Origin: Clostridiales bacterium
GTDB lineage: Bacteria > Bacillota > Clostridia > Christensenellales > Aristaeellaceae
Reading direction: 5' to 3'
DNA: 59,405 bases
Assembly (NCBI GenBank): GCA_015056325.1
Contig: SVGL01000013.1
Coordinates: 1 to 59,405, forward strand
Made by a program: the position numbers and the translations under genes. The notes beneath the pieces are model-generated. The model saw only the letters and a program-made list of their open reading frames with translations. It was not told the DNA's origin and did not search any database. This document shows, piece after piece, positions 16,305 through 24,318 of this stretch (positions are counted from its first letter, which is position 1; every line of letters starts with the position of its first letter).

Positions 16305-16532
16305 TCAGGCGATGAAGGGCTTGATCTCGTTGAGCAGATCTTCGCACTCGTCGCAGTAGATTTCCATGGTGACGGGCTTGGACCAGTCCAGGGAGAAAAT
16401 GCCCAGGATGGACTTGGCGTCAACCACGTGGCGGCCGGAGCGCAGGTCCATGTCGTAGGGGTAAGCGCCGACGATCTGCACGAACTTCGCGCCGTCGGTC
16501 ATCAGGTTCAACTTAATGTTTACAGACCTCAT
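16305..16532 (-). CDS. HPr-like domain protein lacking the phosphorylatable His
   Basis: 75 aa from the ATG at 16532 with GGAGG nine bases upstream; the longer frame is spurious. The fold of the PTS phosphocarrier HPr is recognisable (DLRSGRHVVDAKSILGIFSLDWSKPVTMEI matches the Ser46 helix region, with Ser in AKSIL). The N-terminal active-site His15 motif is absent, so it cannot carry phosphate from enzyme I. Similar small proteins are common in Clostridia and are thought to be regulatory. It has its own promoter and terminator. Confidence 0.85.
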   Translation of the reverse strand: MRSVNIKLNLMTDGAKFVQIVGAYPYDMDLRSGRHVVDAKSILGIFSLDWSKPVTMEIYCDECEDLLNEIKPFIA

Positions 16533-16579
16533 TTTAGTAGCACCTCCGTGTCGTCTTGGTACCTTTCCGGTACGCTGAT

Positions 16580-16608
16580 AATATACCATGTTTGCCCTGA
16601 AAATGCAA
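16580..16608 (-). promoter_or_regulatory. Sigma-A promoter of the HPr-like gene
   Basis: On the minus strand TTGCAT (16603-16608), a 17-base spacer and TATATT (16580-16585), about 45 bases before the start codon. Confidence 0.75.
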
Positions 16609-16714
16609 GTGGTGGTTTTATAAATAATTTCATGCGTTATGTATGACTCCAACCAAAGGAAATGCCGGGTTTTGTGCACTTTGGCAGGAGGAGAAAAACA
16701 TTCTATTTGAATTT

Positions 16715-16740
16715 CGGAAACGTTTCCGGAAAACGATTTC
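16715..16740. promoter_or_regulatory. Palindromic putative operator (LacI/CcpA-like)
   Basis: CGGAAACGTTTCCG is a perfect 14-bp palindrome with a central CG, the form of cre and other LacI-family sites. It abuts GGAAAACGATTTC, a near-palindrome of the same type. The pair lies about 80 bases upstream of the recD2 -10 box. Confidence 0.5.
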
Positions 16741-16819
16741 TCCATACTGCCGGAAGGAGGGTTGCGCACCGTTTTTTTCAGTGAAAACCAAAACAGGCAT
16801 TCCCTTTTTGGTTGAAGGG

Positions 16820-16828
16820 TGATATAAT
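16820..16828 (+). promoter_or_regulatory. Extended -10 promoter of recD2
   Basis: TGATATAAT, a consensus -10 with a TGn extension and no recognisable -35. It is 37 bases before the recD2 ATG. Confidence 0.65.
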
Positions 16829-16864
16829 GTCCACCATCATGAATACAGGAAAGGAGGCGCGCCC

Positions 16865-19111
16865 ATGGAGAAGGTTGAAGCCAGCGTCCTTGGTACCATC
16901 TACCGCAACGACGATAATGGCTATACTGTCCTCACGGCCCGGGAAGGCCGCCGCGAGATCACCGTCGTGGGCACGCTGCCTGAGCTGCATCCCGGCGAGC
17001 AGGCCGTCTTCACCGGCGAGTGGATCTCCCACCCGACTTATGGCCGGCAGTTCAAGTGCGCCTCCGTCGAATTGCAGAAGCCCACGACCCTGCTGGGCAT
17101 CGAGCGCTACCTGGGCAGCGGCATCATCCATGGTGTAGGACCGTCCACGGCGAAGGCCATCGTGGCCCATTTCGGCGAGGACACCCTGCGCGTGCTGTCC
17201 GAGCACCCGGAGATGCTGCAGGAAGTGCCCAAGATGGGCAAGAAGCGCTGGAAGCAGATCGCCGAAGCCTACCGGGAGCAGGAGGGAGCCCGCACGGCAA
17301 TGGTCTTCCTGCAGACCTACGGCATCCCAGCAAACCTGAGCATCAAGATCTCGAAGCTCTACGGCGAGCGAACGCCCGCCATCATCAAGGAGAACCCCTA
17401 CCGCCTGTGCGAGGATATCGACGGCGTGGGTTTCCTGACTGCCGATCGCATCGGCACCTCCCTGGGCGTGCCGCCGGACAGCGAGGGCCGCATCTGCGCG
17501 GCGCTGAAGTACCTGCTGAAGGAAGCCGCCATTGCTCAGGGTCATATCTACCTGCCCAGGAAGGAACTCCTCAGCCGCGCGGGCCAGCTGCTGCGCGTGG
17601 AGCCGGAGCTGGCGGAGCATCACCTCATCCGCATGACCATGGTGCGGGAGCTGATCCAGTCTGGCGAGGACGGAGAGGAGCGCATCTACCTGCCCGGCTT
17701 TGAAAGCGCGGAAAGGGAAGTGGCCCTCCGCCTGTGCGAGCTGATGGCTGCCTACGGTCACGGCAGCGCTGCCGGCGTGGACAAGGAGATCGACAAGTTC
17801 CAGAAGAAGCACAGGATCACCTTTTCATCCCGCCAGCGGGAGGCCATCGCCGCCGCTGCGCAGGAGGGTGTGCTGGTCATCACCGGCGGCCCCGGCACTG
17901 GCAAAACGACCATCATCAACTGCATCATCAGCCTGCTTTCCCAGGAGGGAGAGGTGGTGCTGTGCGCGCCCACGGGCCGCGCGGCCAAGCGCATGACCGA
18001 GGCCACTGGCGTGGAGGCCAAGACCATCCACCGCCTGCTGGAATATGGCGGCGATGAAGGTCAATTCGCCCGCAATCAGGAGAACCCCATTGAAGCAGAC
18101 GTGGTCATCGTGGATGAGGTGTCCATGGTGGATCTGATGCTGATGCGTTCGCTGCTTCGCGCTATCGAGCCGGGTACGCGGCTCATTCTCGTGGGTGACG
18201 CGGATCAGCTGCCCAGCGTTGGCGCGGGCAATGTGCTGGAGGATGTGCTGGTCAGCGGCGTCATCCCCAAGTGCATGCTCACGGACATCTTCCGCCAGGG
18301 GGAAACCAGCCGCATCGTGGTCAATGCGCACCGCATCAATCACGGCGAGATGCCCCTGCTGAATGAAAAGGGCACCGACTTCTTCTTTGAGCGCAAGCAG
18401 GGCTTCTACGACGCGGCCCAAACCATCGTGTCTCTGGTGACGCAGAGACTGCCCAAGTTCCTCAAATATGACCCGGCGGAGTACGCCGAAATGGCCGTGC
18501 GCAACATTCAGGTGCTTGCCCCGGCAAAAAAGGGCGAGTGCGGCGTGATCGCGCTGAACCAGATGCTGCAAGCGAACCTCAATCCCCCGGCGAAGGACAA
18601 GCCGTCGCTGCAGTACGGCGAGACCATCTTCCGTCTGGGCGACAAGGTCATGCAGACCAAGAACGACTACCAGCTGGAATGGTGCCGCCTGACCTCCTCC
18701 GGCTGGGAGGATGGCCAGGGCGTCTTCAACGGCGACGTGGGCTTCGTGGTGGATGTGGATCCTGAGGAGCACTGCCTGACCGTCCGCTTTGACGAGGACA
18801 AAGAGGCTGTGTACGCCTCCGCCCAGTTCGAGAACCTCGACCTGGCGTACTGCCTCTCCGTGCATAAGAGCCAGGGCAGCGAGTTCCCGGTGGTGGTGAT
18901 GCCAGTGGTCGGCGGCCCGCCGATGCTGCTGACCCGTAACCTGTTCTACACCGCGCTGACCCGCGCTCGCTCGCTGGTGGTGCTGGTGGGCCGGGAGGAG
19001 ATTGTCCGACTGATGGTGGAAAACGACCATGTGCTGATGCGCTACACCACGCTGTGCGAGCGGCTGCAGCATGTTTCGACCCTTGTGCCGGACAGTCTCT
19101 TCAAGGGATAG
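16865..19111 (+). CDS. recD2: RecD2-type SF1B DNA helicase
   Basis: 748 aa, typical for RecD2. An N-terminal OB-like domain (about 1-80) and helix-hairpin-helix region (about 85-210) precede the motor domains. Walker A is GGPGTGKTT near residues 340-348, Walker B VIVDEVSM near 413-420, a QxGE-type helicase motif and a C-terminal UvrD-like VHKSQGSEF near 665. RecD2 unwinds DNA 5' to 3' without RecBC and affects repair and mutation avoidance in Firmicutes. AAAGGAGG precedes the ATG. It appears to be transcribed alone. Confidence 0.95.
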   Translation: MEKVEASVLGTIYRNDDNGYTVLTAREGRREITVVGTLPELHPGEQAVFTGEWISHPTYGRQFKCASVELQKPTTLLGIERYLGSGIIHGVGPSTAKAIVAHFGEDTLRVLSEHPEMLQEVPKMGKKRWKQIAEAYREQEGARTAMVFLQTYGIPANLSIKISKLYGERTPAIIKENPYRLCEDIDGVGFLTADRIGTSLGVPPDSEGRICAALKYLLKEAAIAQGHIYLPRKELLSRAGQLLRVEPELAEHHLIRMTMVRELIQSGEDGEERIYLPGFESAEREVALRLCELMAAYGHGSAAGVDKEIDKFQKKHRITFSSRQREAIAAAAQEGVLVITGGPGTGKTTIINCIISLLSQEGEVVLCAPTGRAAKRMTEATGVEAKTIHRLLEYGGDEGQFARNQENPIEADVVIVDEVSMVDLMLMRSLLRAIEPGTRLILVGDADQLPSVGAGNVLEDVLVSGVIPKCMLTDIFRQGETSRIVVNAHRINHGEMPLLNEKGTDFFFERKQGFYDAAQTIVSLVTQRLPKFLKYDPAEYAEMAVRNIQVLAPAKKGECGVIALNQMLQANLNPPAKDKPSLQYGETIFRLGDKVMQTKNDYQLEWCRLTSSGWEDGQGVFNGDVGFVVDVDPEEHCLTVRFDEDKEAVYASAQFENLDLAYCLSVHKSQGSEFPVVVMPVVGGPPMLLTRNLFYTALTRARSLVVLVGREEIVRLMVENDHVLMRYTTLCERLQHVSTLVPDSLFKG

Positions 19112-19233
19112 AGCCGCCTGTTTCGTGGTATGCTACGAAAGAGGCAAAACAGGTTGAAAACGGCCTATCTGGCGGTTTTTCTCCCAATATATGCAAAGGT
19201 GAAAAACTTCTGATTTTTTCCCGTTTTTTTGCG

Positions 19234-19288
19234 GCGGAAATCGTTGACAATCAAGGCCCGGCCTTGTATGATGGAAAACGATTTCCGC
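19234..19288 (+). promoter_or_regulatory. Aspartokinase promoter inside nested palindromes
   Basis: Perfect TTGACA (19244-19249), 17-base spacer, TATGAT (19267-19272). The spacer contains the perfect palindrome CAAGGCC-C-GGCCTTG (19252-19266). A perfect 12-bp inverted repeat, GCGGAAATCGTT (19234-19245) and AACGATTTCCGC (19277-19288), brackets the whole promoter. This suggests an operator for a dimeric repressor, or a looped pair of sites. Confidence 0.85.
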
Positions 19289-19319
19289 TTTTTATCTGAT
19301 TCTCATGGAGGTCGATGAC

Positions 19320-20642
19320 ATGTCCAACAAGATCGTCACCAAGTTCGGCGGCAGCTCCCTGGCGGATGCGGGCCAGTTCCAGAAGGTGAAGTCCATCCTG
19401 CAGCTGGATGCACGCCGCCAGTATGTGGTGCCCTCGGCGCCCGGCCGTCGCTTCAAGGAAGATGACAAAATCACCGACCTGCTGTACAGCTGCTGCCGTC
19501 AGGCCCATGCGGGCGAGGACTTCCAGGACACCTTTGACCTGATCGCTGCCCGCTACATGGACATCGCTGAGGAGCTGGGCCTGACCGTTGACCTGGGCGC
19601 GGCCCTGGACGAGGTGAACGAGCGCATCGCCGCCGGCGCGAATGAGGATTACTGCGCCTCCCGCGGCGAGTACCTCAACGGTCTGCTGCTGGCGGACTAC
19701 CTGGGCTGGCGCTTCCTCGATTCCGCTGAGGTGATCAAGTTCGACCAGAATGGCCTGCTGGACGCGGAGTTGACCAACCGCCTGATGGCTGAGCGCCTTT
19801 CTGACGGCATCCCCACGGTTGTGCCCGGCTTCTTCGGCTCCTATTATGATGGCACGGTGCGTACCTTCTCCCGCGGCGGCTCTGATATCACCGGCGCCAT
19901 CGTGGCCCGGGCGGTGAATGCGGCGGTGTACGAGAACTGGACGGATGTTTCCGGCTTCCTGATGGCGGATCCCCGCATCGTGGAAGAGCCCCGCGAGATC
20001 TCTTCCATCACCTACATGGAGCTGCGCGAGCTGGCCTATATGGGCGCTTCCGTCCTGCATGAGGACGCGATGTTCCCTGTGCACAAGGCGGGCATCCCCA
20101 CCAACATCCGCAACACCAACAACCCCACCCATCCCGGCACCATCATCAGCCTGGATCTGCCCTTCGACGAGGCCCATCCCACCATCACCGGCATCGCGGG
20201 CCGCAAGGGCTTCTGCGTCGTGTCCATCGCCAAGGCCATGATGAACACCGAGCTGGGCTTCTCCCGCAAAGTGCTCAGCGCCTTCGAGCGCTACGGCGTA
20301 TCCATCGAGCACCTGCCTACCGGCATCGACACCATGTGCGTGGTGGTGGCGGGCGATGCCTTTGCCCCCGTGCGGGAGAAGATCATCAACCGAATCGTGG
20401 AGACCACAAACCCCGATACCATCACCGTGCATGAGGATATGTCCATCATCGCCACCGTCGGCCGCGGCATGGTGCACAACTGCGGTACCGCTGCCAAGCT
20501 CTTCGGTGCGATGAGCAAGGCCGGCATCAACGTGCGCATGATCGATCAGGGCTCCAGCGAGCTGTCCATCATCGTCGGCGTGAACGATACGGATTACGAA
20601 GAGACGATCAAGGCCATTTACGGCGCCTTCATCAGCCAATAA
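19320..20642 (+). CDS. Aspartate kinase
   Basis: 440 aa from the ATG at 19320, preceded by GGAGG at eight bases; a Met five codons earlier contains that site and is unlikely. The kinase domain starts with VTKFGGSSLADA (substrate and ATP loop). The catalytic region includes SRGGSDITGAIVARA near 180-195. The C terminus holds two ACT-type regulatory segments (GFSRKVLSAFERYGVSIEHLP; AGINVRMIDQGSSELSIIVGV). It phosphorylates aspartate for Lys, Met and Thr synthesis. The gene stands alone, so the allosteric class (Lys, Thr or both) cannot be inferred from neighbours. Confidence 0.95.
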   Translation: MSNKIVTKFGGSSLADAGQFQKVKSILQLDARRQYVVPSAPGRRFKEDDKITDLLYSCCRQAHAGEDFQDTFDLIAARYMDIAEELGLTVDLGAALDEVNERIAAGANEDYCASRGEYLNGLLLADYLGWRFLDSAEVIKFDQNGLLDAELTNRLMAERLSDGIPTVVPGFFGSYYDGTVRTFSRGGSDITGAIVARAVNAAVYENWTDVSGFLMADPRIVEEPREISSITYMELRELAYMGASVLHEDAMFPVHKAGIPTNIRNTNNPTHPGTIISLDLPFDEAHPTITGIAGRKGFCVVSIAKAMMNTELGFSRKVLSAFERYGVSIEHLPTGIDTMCVVVAGDAFAPVREKIINRIVETTNPDTITVHEDMSIIATVGRGMVHNCGTAAKLFGAMSKAGINVRMIDQGSSELSIIVGVNDTDYEETIKAIYGAFISQ

Positions 20643-20647
20643 CCAGG

Positions 20648-20678
20648 ACGGAGCGTGAGAAAGTCGCGCTCCGTTTTC
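20648..20678 (+). terminator. Terminator of the aspartokinase gene
   Basis: ACGGAGCG pairs with CGCTCCGT around an 11-base loop and is followed by TTTT. It begins five bases after the stop. Confidence 0.8.
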
Positions 20679-20706
20679 CCCGTTTTTTACGAAAGGATGT
20701 TGCAGC

Positions 20707-21468
20707 ATGGAACTGACCTGGGTGACCTATCTCATCGTTTGTCCGCTGGTGTTTCTGGCGGGTCTGATCGACTCTGTGGCTGGCGGCGGCGGCCTGATTT
20801 CCCTGCCTGCCTACATGGCGGCGGGCCTCAGCCCCCTGCAGGCAGCGGGCACGAACAAGCTCTCCGCGTGCCTGGGCACGGTGGCGTCCACCACCCGCTT
20901 TGTCCGTGACCGCAAGATCGACTGGAAGGCCGGTATCTATGCGGCCCTGGGCGCCTTTCCGGGTTCCTGGCTGGGTGCGCTGCTCCAGCAGCACATCCCC
21001 CAGGAGACCATCCGCCTGCTGATGATCGTCGCCATCCCGCTGGTGGCGGTGGTCGTGCTGCGCAAAAAGAATATGGACGGCCGCCTGATCGTCGCGGAAA
21101 CCTTCTACCGTCCCCTGGCCTTTGCCATCGGCCTGGCCATCGGCTTCTATGACGGGCTGATCGGCCCCGGCACGGGTACGTTCCTGATCCTCATGTTCAC
21201 CATGATGCTGGGCATGGAGGCGGTGATGGCCTCCGGCACCGCGAAGGTGGTCAACCTCACCAGCAACGTGGCGGCCCTGTGTTCCTACCTGACCAACGAG
21301 CCGCAGAACGTCCTCTTCGCTCTGGCGCTGCCGGCTGCGCTGTGCGGTATCGCCGGCAACTGGATCGGCGCCAGCCTCACGGTCAAGAAGGGCGTGGGCT
21401 TCATCCGCTGGATGCTGCTGGTGGTGCTCGTGCTGCTGCTTGCCAAAATGGTGGTGGATGTGCTATAA
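20707..21468 (+). CDS. TSUP (TauE/SafE) family membrane transporter
   Basis: 253 aa with about eight hydrophobic segments. The two family repeats are visible: GLIDSVAGGGGLISLPAYMAAGLSPLQAAGTNKLSA near 20-55, and a second GFYDGLIGPGTGTFLILMF near 140-160. Members export or import small sulfur-containing or organic anions such as sulfite or sulfoacetate; no sulfur genes lie nearby to fix the substrate. AAAGGA stands upstream of the ATG. Its last codons contain the promoter of the next operon. Confidence 0.92.
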   Translation: MELTWVTYLIVCPLVFLAGLIDSVAGGGGLISLPAYMAAGLSPLQAAGTNKLSACLGTVASTTRFVRDRKIDWKAGIYAALGAFPGSWLGALLQQHIPQETIRLLMIVAIPLVAVVVLRKKNMDGRLIVAETFYRPLAFAIGLAIGFYDGLIGPGTGTFLILMFTMMLGMEAVMASGTAKVVNLTSNVAALCSYLTNEPQNVLFALALPAALCGIAGNWIGASLTVKKGVGFIRWMLLVVLVLLLAKMVVDVL

Positions 21469-21469
21469 T
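21440..21469 (+). promoter_or_regulatory. Promoter of the anti-sigma/sigma operon, inside the transporter gene end
   Basis: TTGCCA (21440-21445), an 18-base spacer and TGC-TATAAT (-10 at 21464-21469, extended). The transporter stop TAA (21466-21468) lies inside the -10 box. Confidence 0.7.
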
Positions 21470-21531
21470 ACAATGTGGCGATCCATGCGATTGCCCTGAC
21501 TGACTTTTTGGACCCTCAGGAGGGATTGCTG

Positions 21532-21933
21532 ATGATCAAGCAGGAGATCACTCTGCGCGTGCCCGGTCAAAAGGAGTACGCGCTGGTGCTGCGATTGGCC
21601 CTTGGCGGCGTGGCGATGCTCAAGGATCTGGACGCCGGTGCGCTGGACGATCTGCGCAATGCGTCGGACGAGGCGGTAGACTGCCTGCTGCATCAGGGAC
21701 GTGATGTTTCCTGGCTGACGCTGTATGTGCTGGACGGGGGCGACAAGCTGACCATCCGCATCTGCGCGGAGTTCACCGGCGAGGGCGGACTGACCATCGA
21801 CGCAGACGAGGCAGAGGTCTCCCGCGCGGTGCTGGAAACCCTCATCCCCGAAGTGGAGATGTGCCAGCAGGACTGCGGCTGCATCGAAGCCATCTCTCTG
21901 ACGCTGAAAAAAGCGGTTGCAATGGGGGCGTAA
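21532..21933 (+). CDS. Anti-sigma factor-like protein (RsbW/SpoIIAB-related, degenerate)
   Basis: 133 aa from the ATG at 21532, with AGGAGG at eight bases. The N terminus (QEITLRVPGQKEYALVLRLALGGVA) and the following helix (DLRNASDEAVDCLL) match the start of RsbW/SpoIIAB GHKL kinases. The N-box Asn that binds Mg-ATP is Cys at the aligned place, and no DxGxG box is seen, so kinase activity is doubtful. It lies four bases before a SigB/SigF-type sigma gene, which makes it the likely binding partner. No anti-anti-sigma gene (RsbV/SpoIIAA) is nearby. Confidence 0.78.
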   Translation: MIKQEITLRVPGQKEYALVLRLALGGVAMLKDLDAGALDDLRNASDEAVDCLLHQGRDVSWLTLYVLDGGDKLTIRICAEFTGEGGLTIDADEAEVSRAVLETLIPEVEMCQQDCGCIEAISLTLKKAVAMGA

Positions 21934-21937
21934 CGAT

Positions 21938-22687
21938 ATGGACGATACGCGCCTGACGCCGCTCCTGGCCGACTATGCCAGGACCCGCGACCGGGACGTG
22001 ATGGCCATGCTGGTGGAGGGATACCTTCCCCTGTGCAAGACCATCGCGTGGAAGTTTCGCGGGCAGGGCGTGGAGACGGAGGACCTGGAGCAGGTTGCGG
22101 CCATCGCGCTGATGAAGGCCATCGAGCGCTTTGAGCCGGAGCGGGGCTTCAAGTTTACTACCTTTGCCATGCCCACCATTGCGGGCGAGGTCCGCAATCA
22201 TATCCGTGACAAGGGCGGGGCGATCCGTGTCAACCGCGACACCCGCTCCCGCCTGTACCAGATGCGCAAGGTCACCGATCAGCTGACCCAGCAGCTCCAA
22301 AGAGAGCCCTCCCTGAAGGAGATCGCCGCGGCGATGGAGATCACCCCGGAAGAGCTGCTCGCCCTGCTGGACGCCCGGGACGCTTCCGAAACTGTCTCCA
22401 TGGATGCTGCCATGGGCTCCGACGAGGACGCCCAGAAGCTGGAGGCCCGGCTTGGCGTCAACGATGACGGCTTTGAGCGGGTGGAGCAGCAGCAGTGGAT
22501 GAAATGGGTGCTGCAGCAGGTGACGCCCGTGGAAAGGCTGCTGCTGGAGAAGCGCTTCATTGAGCGCCTGGGCCAGCGGGAAACCGCCAAGGCCCTGGGC
22601 GTGAGCCAGATGCAGGTCAGCCGCATGGAGCGCAAAATCCTTGCCAGGCTGCGGGATTTGACCGAGCGCTGGAATACTTTGCACTGA
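21938..22687 (+). CDS. SigB/SigF/SigG-type RNA polymerase sigma factor
   Basis: 249 aa from ATG 21938. Region 2 is complete (LVEGYLPLCKTIAWKF; GVETEDLEQVAAIALMKAIERF; GFKFTTFAMPTIAGEVRNHIRDK), region 3 lies near 110-150, and region 4 ends in a helix-turn-helix (GQRETAKALGVSQMQVSRMERKILARLR). This is the general-stress or sporulation class of group 3 sigma factors. The paired upstream gene resembles SpoIIAB, but without SpoIIAA the pair is not a standard spoIIA operon. It leads into the envelope/division gene cluster downstream and may be co-transcribed with it. Confidence 0.92.
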   Translation: MDDTRLTPLLADYARTRDRDVMAMLVEGYLPLCKTIAWKFRGQGVETEDLEQVAAIALMKAIERFEPERGFKFTTFAMPTIAGEVRNHIRDKGGAIRVNRDTRSRLYQMRKVTDQLTQQLQREPSLKEIAAAMEITPEELLALLDARDASETVSMDAAMGSDEDAQKLEARLGVNDDGFERVEQQQWMKWVLQQVTPVERLLLEKRFIERLGQRETAKALGVSQMQVSRMERKILARLRDLTERWNTLH

Positions 22688-22726
22688 CCTTTTCTTTCCC
22701 ACGACACAAGAGGGGAGTACATATAG

Positions 22727-24295
22727 ATGGATAACCAGTTCTATCCGCCGAACGGGGGATATCCCCAGGGCCAGCCCCAGCAGCCGGGGTATGCCCCCCA
22801 GGGCTACGGCACGCAGATGCAGCAGCCCGCGGCCAATCCCTACGACGGCTACGGCATGCAGCAGGAGGCCGGGTATCAGAATCAGGGCCAGCCGGGGCAG
22901 TATAACCCCTATGACCTGCAGCAATCCGGCTATGGTGTCTACACCCAGGCGCAGCAGCCTGTGCAGGAGCAGCCCAACCCTTACCAGCAGACCGGCTATC
23001 AGCAGCCCTATGCCGAGGTCGGCTATCAGCACCATTTTGATCACAGCCAGCCGGTCATGCAGGAGCAGCCGCCCATGGGCTTCCCGCCGCAGCAGCTCAA
23101 GCCCCAGCGCCCCCGCCTGAAGCTGACTGCCTTCCATGTGGCAATCATCGTGGCGGCCCTGGGCTTCCTGGGCTGGTATCTCTATGCCACCCTGGTGCCC
23201 GAAGCCGCCCGCGAGGCTTATATCACCTCCGGCAACCTGAGCGCAAATCACGCCGGCGACTGCCTGATCGTCCGCAACGAGGTGCCCTATGATGCTGAGG
23301 GCGTGACCAGCGTGGTCTACGATGCGGAGGAGGGCAGTGCTGTCGTTCGCAGCGACTACATCTGCAAGGTGTATTCCTCCGGCTATTCCACCCGTGAGAT
23401 GAATACGCTGCGCAATTACCGCTCCGCCATCCGCGACTACCAGAAAAAGCTTATCGAGGCGGAAACCACCTATGATGCCAAGCTTAACCGCGTCACCTCC
23501 GACGTGCTGACGGCAGCCCGCGCTGTGCGCGATCTGATCGGCGGCGCCCGCGGATCTCTGGAAAACCAGGAGGAGGAGCTGGCCAAGGCCGTTGAGGCCC
23601 GCCAGCAGTACATGAAGAACAAGTACGCCTCTGACCAGCGCTTCTCCCGCCTCTTTGACGATGAGCTCTCCCAGACCCAGCGCATTGACTCCTGGACCAA
23701 GCAGTACACCGCTGCCGGTTCCGGCCTGGTGAGCTTCTACTCCGACGGCTACGAGTATGGCCTGACGGGGGAGAACTACACCACCTTCGAGCCCCGCCAG
23801 GTGCGTGCGATGATCAACGGCCAGGCGCCGGAGAAGACCACCGCCCAGAAGGGCAAGACCACCATCTACCGCATGGTGGAAAACGGCGAGTGGTATGTGC
23901 TCTTCCTCTCCAGGGATACGGAGTGGAACCCGGTCAAGGGTCAGATCTATCAGCTGCAGCTGGAGCGCTTTGAAAACACCGCCGTCTACGCTGAGGTGGT
24001 GAACTTCACCCGTTCCGGCGGCGAGCTGCTGGTACGCCTCAAGGTTTCCGGCGATGTGAAGCCGGTGCTGTACATGCGTTCCTGCGGCGCCATTTTGGGC
24101 GAGAGCATGTCCACCCTGTGTGTGCCCGAGCGTGCCATCTACACCCAGGACGGGATGACCGGCGTGGTGGTGGTGGACGGCAATACCGAGTCTTTTATCC
24201 CCGTGAATGTCATCCACACGGACAACGGCAACGCCTACTTCCAGGCCATCCAGCAGGGATTGCTGTTTGAAGGCATGACGGTGCTGCTGTTCTGA
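22727..24295 (+). CDS. HlyD-like membrane protein with a Pro/Gln/Tyr-rich cytoplasmic tail
   Basis: 522 aa. Residues 1-127 are low-complexity Gln, Pro, Tyr and Gly, without obvious fixed repeats. One membrane segment follows (about 136-156). The outside portion starts with a lipoyl/HlyD-like strand region, then a helical hairpin (about 225-315, with coiled-coil character in the NQEEELAKAVEARQQYMKN stretch), and a C-terminal beta domain. The order is that of HlyD-type adaptors, but no exporter gene is nearby. Proteins of this sort are found beside yggS-sepF in Clostridia. Function unknown; division or envelope is inferred from context. Confidence 0.8.
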   Translation: MDNQFYPPNGGYPQGQPQQPGYAPQGYGTQMQQPAANPYDGYGMQQEAGYQNQGQPGQYNPYDLQQSGYGVYTQAQQPVQEQPNPYQQTGYQQPYAEVGYQHHFDHSQPVMQEQPPMGFPPQQLKPQRPRLKLTAFHVAIIVAALGFLGWYLYATLVPEAAREAYITSGNLSANHAGDCLIVRNEVPYDAEGVTSVVYDAEEGSAVVRSDYICKVYSSGYSTREMNTLRNYRSAIRDYQKKLIEAETTYDAKLNRVTSDVLTAARAVRDLIGGARGSLENQEEELAKAVEARQQYMKNKYASDQRFSRLFDDELSQTQRIDSWTKQYTAAGSGLVSFYSDGYEYGLTGENYTTFEPRQVRAMINGQAPEKTTAQKGKTTIYRMVENGEWYVLFLSRDTEWNPVKGQIYQLQLERFENTAVYAEVVNFTRSGGELLVRLKVSGDVKPVLYMRSCGAILGESMSTLCVPERAIYTQDGMTGVVVVDGNTESFIPVNVIHTDNGNAYFQAIQQGLLFEGMTVLLF

Positions 24296-24318
24296 TTTTG
24301 ATCAAGGAGGTCTGCGGC

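Larger units (their letters stand above)
16533..16864. other. Divergent intergenic region between the HPr-like gene and recD2
   Basis: 332 bp with no gene. It holds the leftward HPr-like promoter (16580-16608), the rightward recD2 extended -10 (16820-16828), and a 12-bp perfect palindrome GGAAACGTTTCC at 16716-16727 followed at once by GGAAAACGATTTC (16728-16740), which recurs at the aspartokinase promoter. Confidence 0.7.

Noticed and set aside
21842..24217. A 791-codon minus-strand open frame antisense to the sigma and HlyD-like genes
   Set aside because: It is rich in His, Gly and Leu in the manner of GC-driven shadow frames, has no domain, and the opposite strand encodes a sigma factor and a membrane protein.
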